This document shows positions 6,311 to 8,357 of a stretch of 8,357 bases of DNA, piece by piece; positions within the stretch are counted from its first letter, which is position 1, and each line of letters opens with the position of its first letter. This DNA comes from Candidatus Rokuibacteriota bacterium (lineage in GTDB: Bacteria > Methylomirabilota > Methylomirabilia > Rokubacteriales > CSP1-6). Location: the NCBI GenBank assembly GCA_003220195.1, contig QHRT01000026.1, positions 1-8,357 on the forward strand, given 5' to 3'. The position numbers and the translations under genes are program-made. Under the pieces are notes generated by a model that saw only the letters and a program-made list of their open reading frames with translations, did no database searches and was not told the origin of the DNA.

Positions 6311-7525
6311 CTACCCCCCGGGGCGCCTGAGCGCGGAAAGACGGCGTTCCAGCCGACCCAGTCGATAGGCGAAGCGGTCCACCACCGGTGACCCCGCCCC
6401 GGTGGACCGCGCGAGCGCGATCGCACTCGAGACGATCTCACGCGCCGCCGCGAAGTCTCGCCCGCGGTGCTCGTGGTACTTCGCGAGCTCCTCCCACGGA
6501 CGGGGATCGAAGATCTCGGAGCGCACCGCGCGCTGCCAGAGCTCGCAGGCATCGTTCCAGCGGGCGCGGCGCTTCTCCCACTGAGCGAGCCGGAGGCACG
6601 TCCAGAGCCACGGCCATCCGGACAGTCCGCCGTCGAGCGCGCCGCGATAACACGCGACACTGCGGTCCGGATCGAGCCGCTCCCACAACCGGCCGATCCC
6701 GATCAACTCCAGTGGCGTCGCCGATGCCGGAAAGTCCGCGGCGAGCGCGCGACCGAGCCACGCGAGCACGCCGACCAGCGACAGCACGTCGTCGCGATTG
6801 TGCGCGAACACGCGAGCCAGCGGACGCGCATGACGCGTGCGCAGGAACTGGAAGTAGATCGCCGGGATGAAGGCCCCGGCGACGTCGTCCGCGCGTTCGA
6901 GCCCGAGCGCTTCACGCTCCAGCGTGGCGAGGCGACAGTCCGGGAAGCATCGGACCCAGACACGGCGCGCGGGGGTGACGAGATCCAGGTGCGGCAGCGG
7001 AACCGGCCAGCGTCGCCGCGCCAGGATGAAGCGCGTCTCCAGCAGCGGCAAGTCGAAGCTCGACCCGTTGAAGGTCACGACTCCCGACGCGTGCGCCAGC
7101 CGCGGCTCCAGCGCCGCGAGCAGCGCCGGTTCGTCGTCGAAGTCCCGCATGAAATACTGCGTGACGACGAAGCGATCCGCCTCCAGCGCGCCGACACCCA
7201 CCAGGAACGCATAGGTTCCGGTGCCGCCGGCCAGTCCCGTCGTCTCGACGTCCACGAAGACCAGACCCCGCGGATCCACCAGTTCCTCGCCGGCGCGCGC
7301 CAGGAGGGTCATGGCGTCGGCGCTGAGGAGAAACGCGTCCTCGAGCTTCTCGCGCCCGTGACGATGCGCGAGCGGATAGTCGTGGCGCACGAGCACCACG
7401 CGGCCGTGATCGGTCTCCAGCAGCGTGCCGCCGACGATCGTCTCGAGCGGCTCCGGCGCCGGACGGGGCGCATGGCGACGTTCGATCCGCCGGATGACCT
7501 GTCGCAGATCGTCGAGCGTCGACAT
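6311..7525 (-). CDS. YprB/MrfB-like DEDDh 3'-5' exonuclease (ribonuclease H-like) with C-terminal TPR-like region
   Basis: The protein has 404 residues. The exonuclease core has all five catalytic positions of the DEDDh group: Asp92 and Glu94 in VFVDVETTGLAGG, Asp158 in VTFNGSSFDLP, and His242 with Asp246 in HNRDDVLSL. The region from about 275 to 395 is helical and rich in Trp, Leu and Arg, with spacing like tetratricopeptide repeats (ACYRGAL, ACELWQRAV, WEELAKYHEHRG). Bacillus subtilis MrfB (YprB) has the same architecture and acts with helicase MrfA in repairing mitomycin C-induced lesions. Here too it directly follows a MrfA-type helicase, with 6 nt between stop and ATG and no clear Shine-Dalgarno, so translation is likely coupled. 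The substrate is inferred from the family. The N-terminal 80 residues carry no motif I recognise. Confidence 0.9.
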   Translation of the reverse strand: MSTLDDLRQVIRRIERRHAPRPAPEPLETIVGGTLLETDHGRVVLVRHDYPLAHRHGREKLEDAFLLSADAMTLLARAGEELVDPRGLVFVDVETTGLAGGTGTYAFLVGVGALEADRFVVTQYFMRDFDDEPALLAALEPRLAHASGVVTFNGSSFDLPLLETRFILARRRWPVPLPHLDLVTPARRVWVRCFPDCRLATLEREALGLERADDVAGAFIPAIYFQFLRTRHARPLARVFAHNRDDVLSLVGVLAWLGRALAADFPASATPLELIGIGRLWERLDPDRSVACYRGALDGGLSGWPWLWTCLRLAQWEKRRARWNDACELWQRAVRSEIFDPRPWEELAKYHEHRGRDFAAAREIVSSAIALARSTGAGSPVVDRFAYRLGRLERRLSALRRPGG

Positions 7526-7531
7526 CTCGAA

Positions 7532-8357
7532 TCAGTTCGCGAGGAGCGTGAGAATGGCGGCCGCGGTGGCCTTGGCGCGCCGGCCGACCTCGTTCACCGG
7601 GCCCACACACGACGGGCATCCCGCGCGGCACGGACATCGTTCGAGCGTCGCGAGCCCGTGGCGCAGCAGATCGTGGAAGACCTCGAACAGACGCTCGGCC
7701 AGGCCGATGCCGCCGGCGTGCACATCGTAGAGGTAGATGGTCGGCTTGAACTCGGCGGCCTGGAGCAACCGCGTTCGGGCGGACTCGCGCGTCGCCACGG
7801 CGCCGGTCTCGGCCGGGGTCGTATCGCCCAGCCACGAGCCGAGGTCGCGCACGTCGCACAGCACGAAGAGCGGCGCCAGGTGATGGAGCAGGTACGTCAC
7901 GCCTCTGAGCCCGTCGATCGATTCCTCTCGTGACGGACTCACGCGCGCCAGCACTTCAGGCGGGACCGTGAGCCAGACGCTCGTCGTCTGCATCTCCTGC
8001 TGGGGCAGCTCGACTTCGCCGGAGCCGACGTTCTCGAGCGTCGCCATCTTGATCTTCTTGAAGCCGACGACCTTCTCGGCGACCAGGACCTCGCCTTGCT
8101 CCAGGAGAAACGTCGGATGCTGACGTTCGGTCAACCGCCGGAGGATCCACACGCCACGCGCGCTGACCGCATCGGTGAAGTAGTCGACGGCGACGCGCTT
8201 CACGTACGCGACCTTCTCCTCGTCCTCCCGGAAATGAAGCTCCTGGACCTCGTAGGGCTCCGCCTCGATCAGATAGATCGCTTTCGGGTAGATCGTGGCG
8301 AACGCGCTCGACCAGTCCACCTCCGCGATGACCTGCCGGCGCTTCGTCTGCTTCTGG
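7532..8357 (-). CDS. YprA/MrfA-type DEAD/DEAH-box DNA helicase, C-terminal part only (DUF1998/MZB)
   Basis: The open frame enters from the right edge and runs 274 codons to a TGA at 7532-7534, so the true start and the helicase motor domains are outside. The visible part begins QKQTKRRQVIAEVDWSSAF and continues with FATIYPKAIYLIEAEPYEV, typical of the region behind the motor. The motif YDVHAGGIGLAERLFE and four cysteines in CPCRAGCPSC (visible residues 241, 243, 247 and 250) mark the DUF1998/MrfA zinc-binding domain. In B. subtilis MrfA is a 3'-5' helicase that binds zinc with such cysteines and helps repair mitomycin C damage with MrfB. The MrfB-like gene follows 6 nt after the stop, in the same order. 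Identity rests on the C-terminal domain and the neighbour. The absent motor domains prevent a firmer call. Confidence 0.9.
   Translation of the reverse strand, partial: QKQTKRRQVIAEVDWSSAFATIYPKAIYLIEAEPYEVQELHFREDEEKVAYVKRVAVDYFTDAVSARGVWILRRLTERQHPTFLLEQGEVLVAEKVVGFKKIKMATLENVGSGEVELPQQEMQTTSVWLTVPPEVLARVSPSREESIDGLRGVTYLLHHLAPLFVLCDVRDLGSWLGDTTPAETGAVATRESARTRLLQAAEFKPTIYLYDVHAGGIGLAERLFEVFHDLLRHGLATLERCPCRAGCPSCVGPVNEVGRRAKATAAAILTLLAN

Noticed and set aside
6467..7933. Plus-strand open frame of 488 codons opposite the exonuclease and helicase genes
   Set aside because: The opposite strand carries complete catalytic motifs. This frame is low-complexity Arg/Glu-rich sequence typical of an antisense shadow.

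Overview
The window is GC-rich bacterial chromosome (well over 60% G+C by eye). It carries housekeeping genes on the minus strand and one enzyme gene on the plus strand. Gene content and protein sequences suggest an uncultured or environmental Gram-negative-type lineage, but I cannot fix the phylum from sequence alone. No transposon, prophage, CRISPR array, tRNA or rRNA gene is visible. The clear mobile component is an intein inside dnaB.

Layout, left to right. Positions 1-2876 hold a minus-strand operon in the order rpsF - ssb - rpsR - rplI - dnaB: ribosomal protein bS6, single-strand binding protein, bS18, bL9 and the replicative helicase. The genes are tightly packed, with a 1-nt overlap at rpsF/ssb and gaps of 75, 7 and 27 nt after that. 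The operon is cut by the left edge inside dnaB. DnaB is interrupted within its Walker A loop, directly after GRPSMGK, by an intein that begins with Ala and carries an HLW motif in block B, as class 3 inteins do. It also has a LAGLIDADG-type endonuclease block. Its C-terminal half is outside the window. Three of the five genes appear to use rare start codons: CTG or GTG for rpsF, possibly ATT for rpsR, and TTG for dnaB.

Positions 2877-3182 contain no gene. They hold a candidate rpsF promoter and leader hairpin, a helically phased CACAT repeat, and three strong hairpins behind groEL. Positions 3183-5108 are groES-groEL (minus strand), controlled by a perfect CIRCE operator at 5178-5204, the binding site of the HrcA repressor. 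Divergent from it, at 5254-6210 (plus strand), is a D-2-hydroxyacid dehydrogenase of the glyoxylate/hydroxypyruvate reductase type.

A hairpin between convergent genes (6282-6308) separates this gene from a second minus-strand operon at 6311-8357. That operon encodes a YprB/MrfB-type DEDDh exonuclease preceded by the C-terminal third of a YprA/MrfA-type DNA helicase with its four-Cys zinc site. This pair is known in Bacillus subtilis from repair of mitomycin C damage. The genes thus cover DNA replication, translation, protein folding, one central-carbon side reaction and DNA repair.
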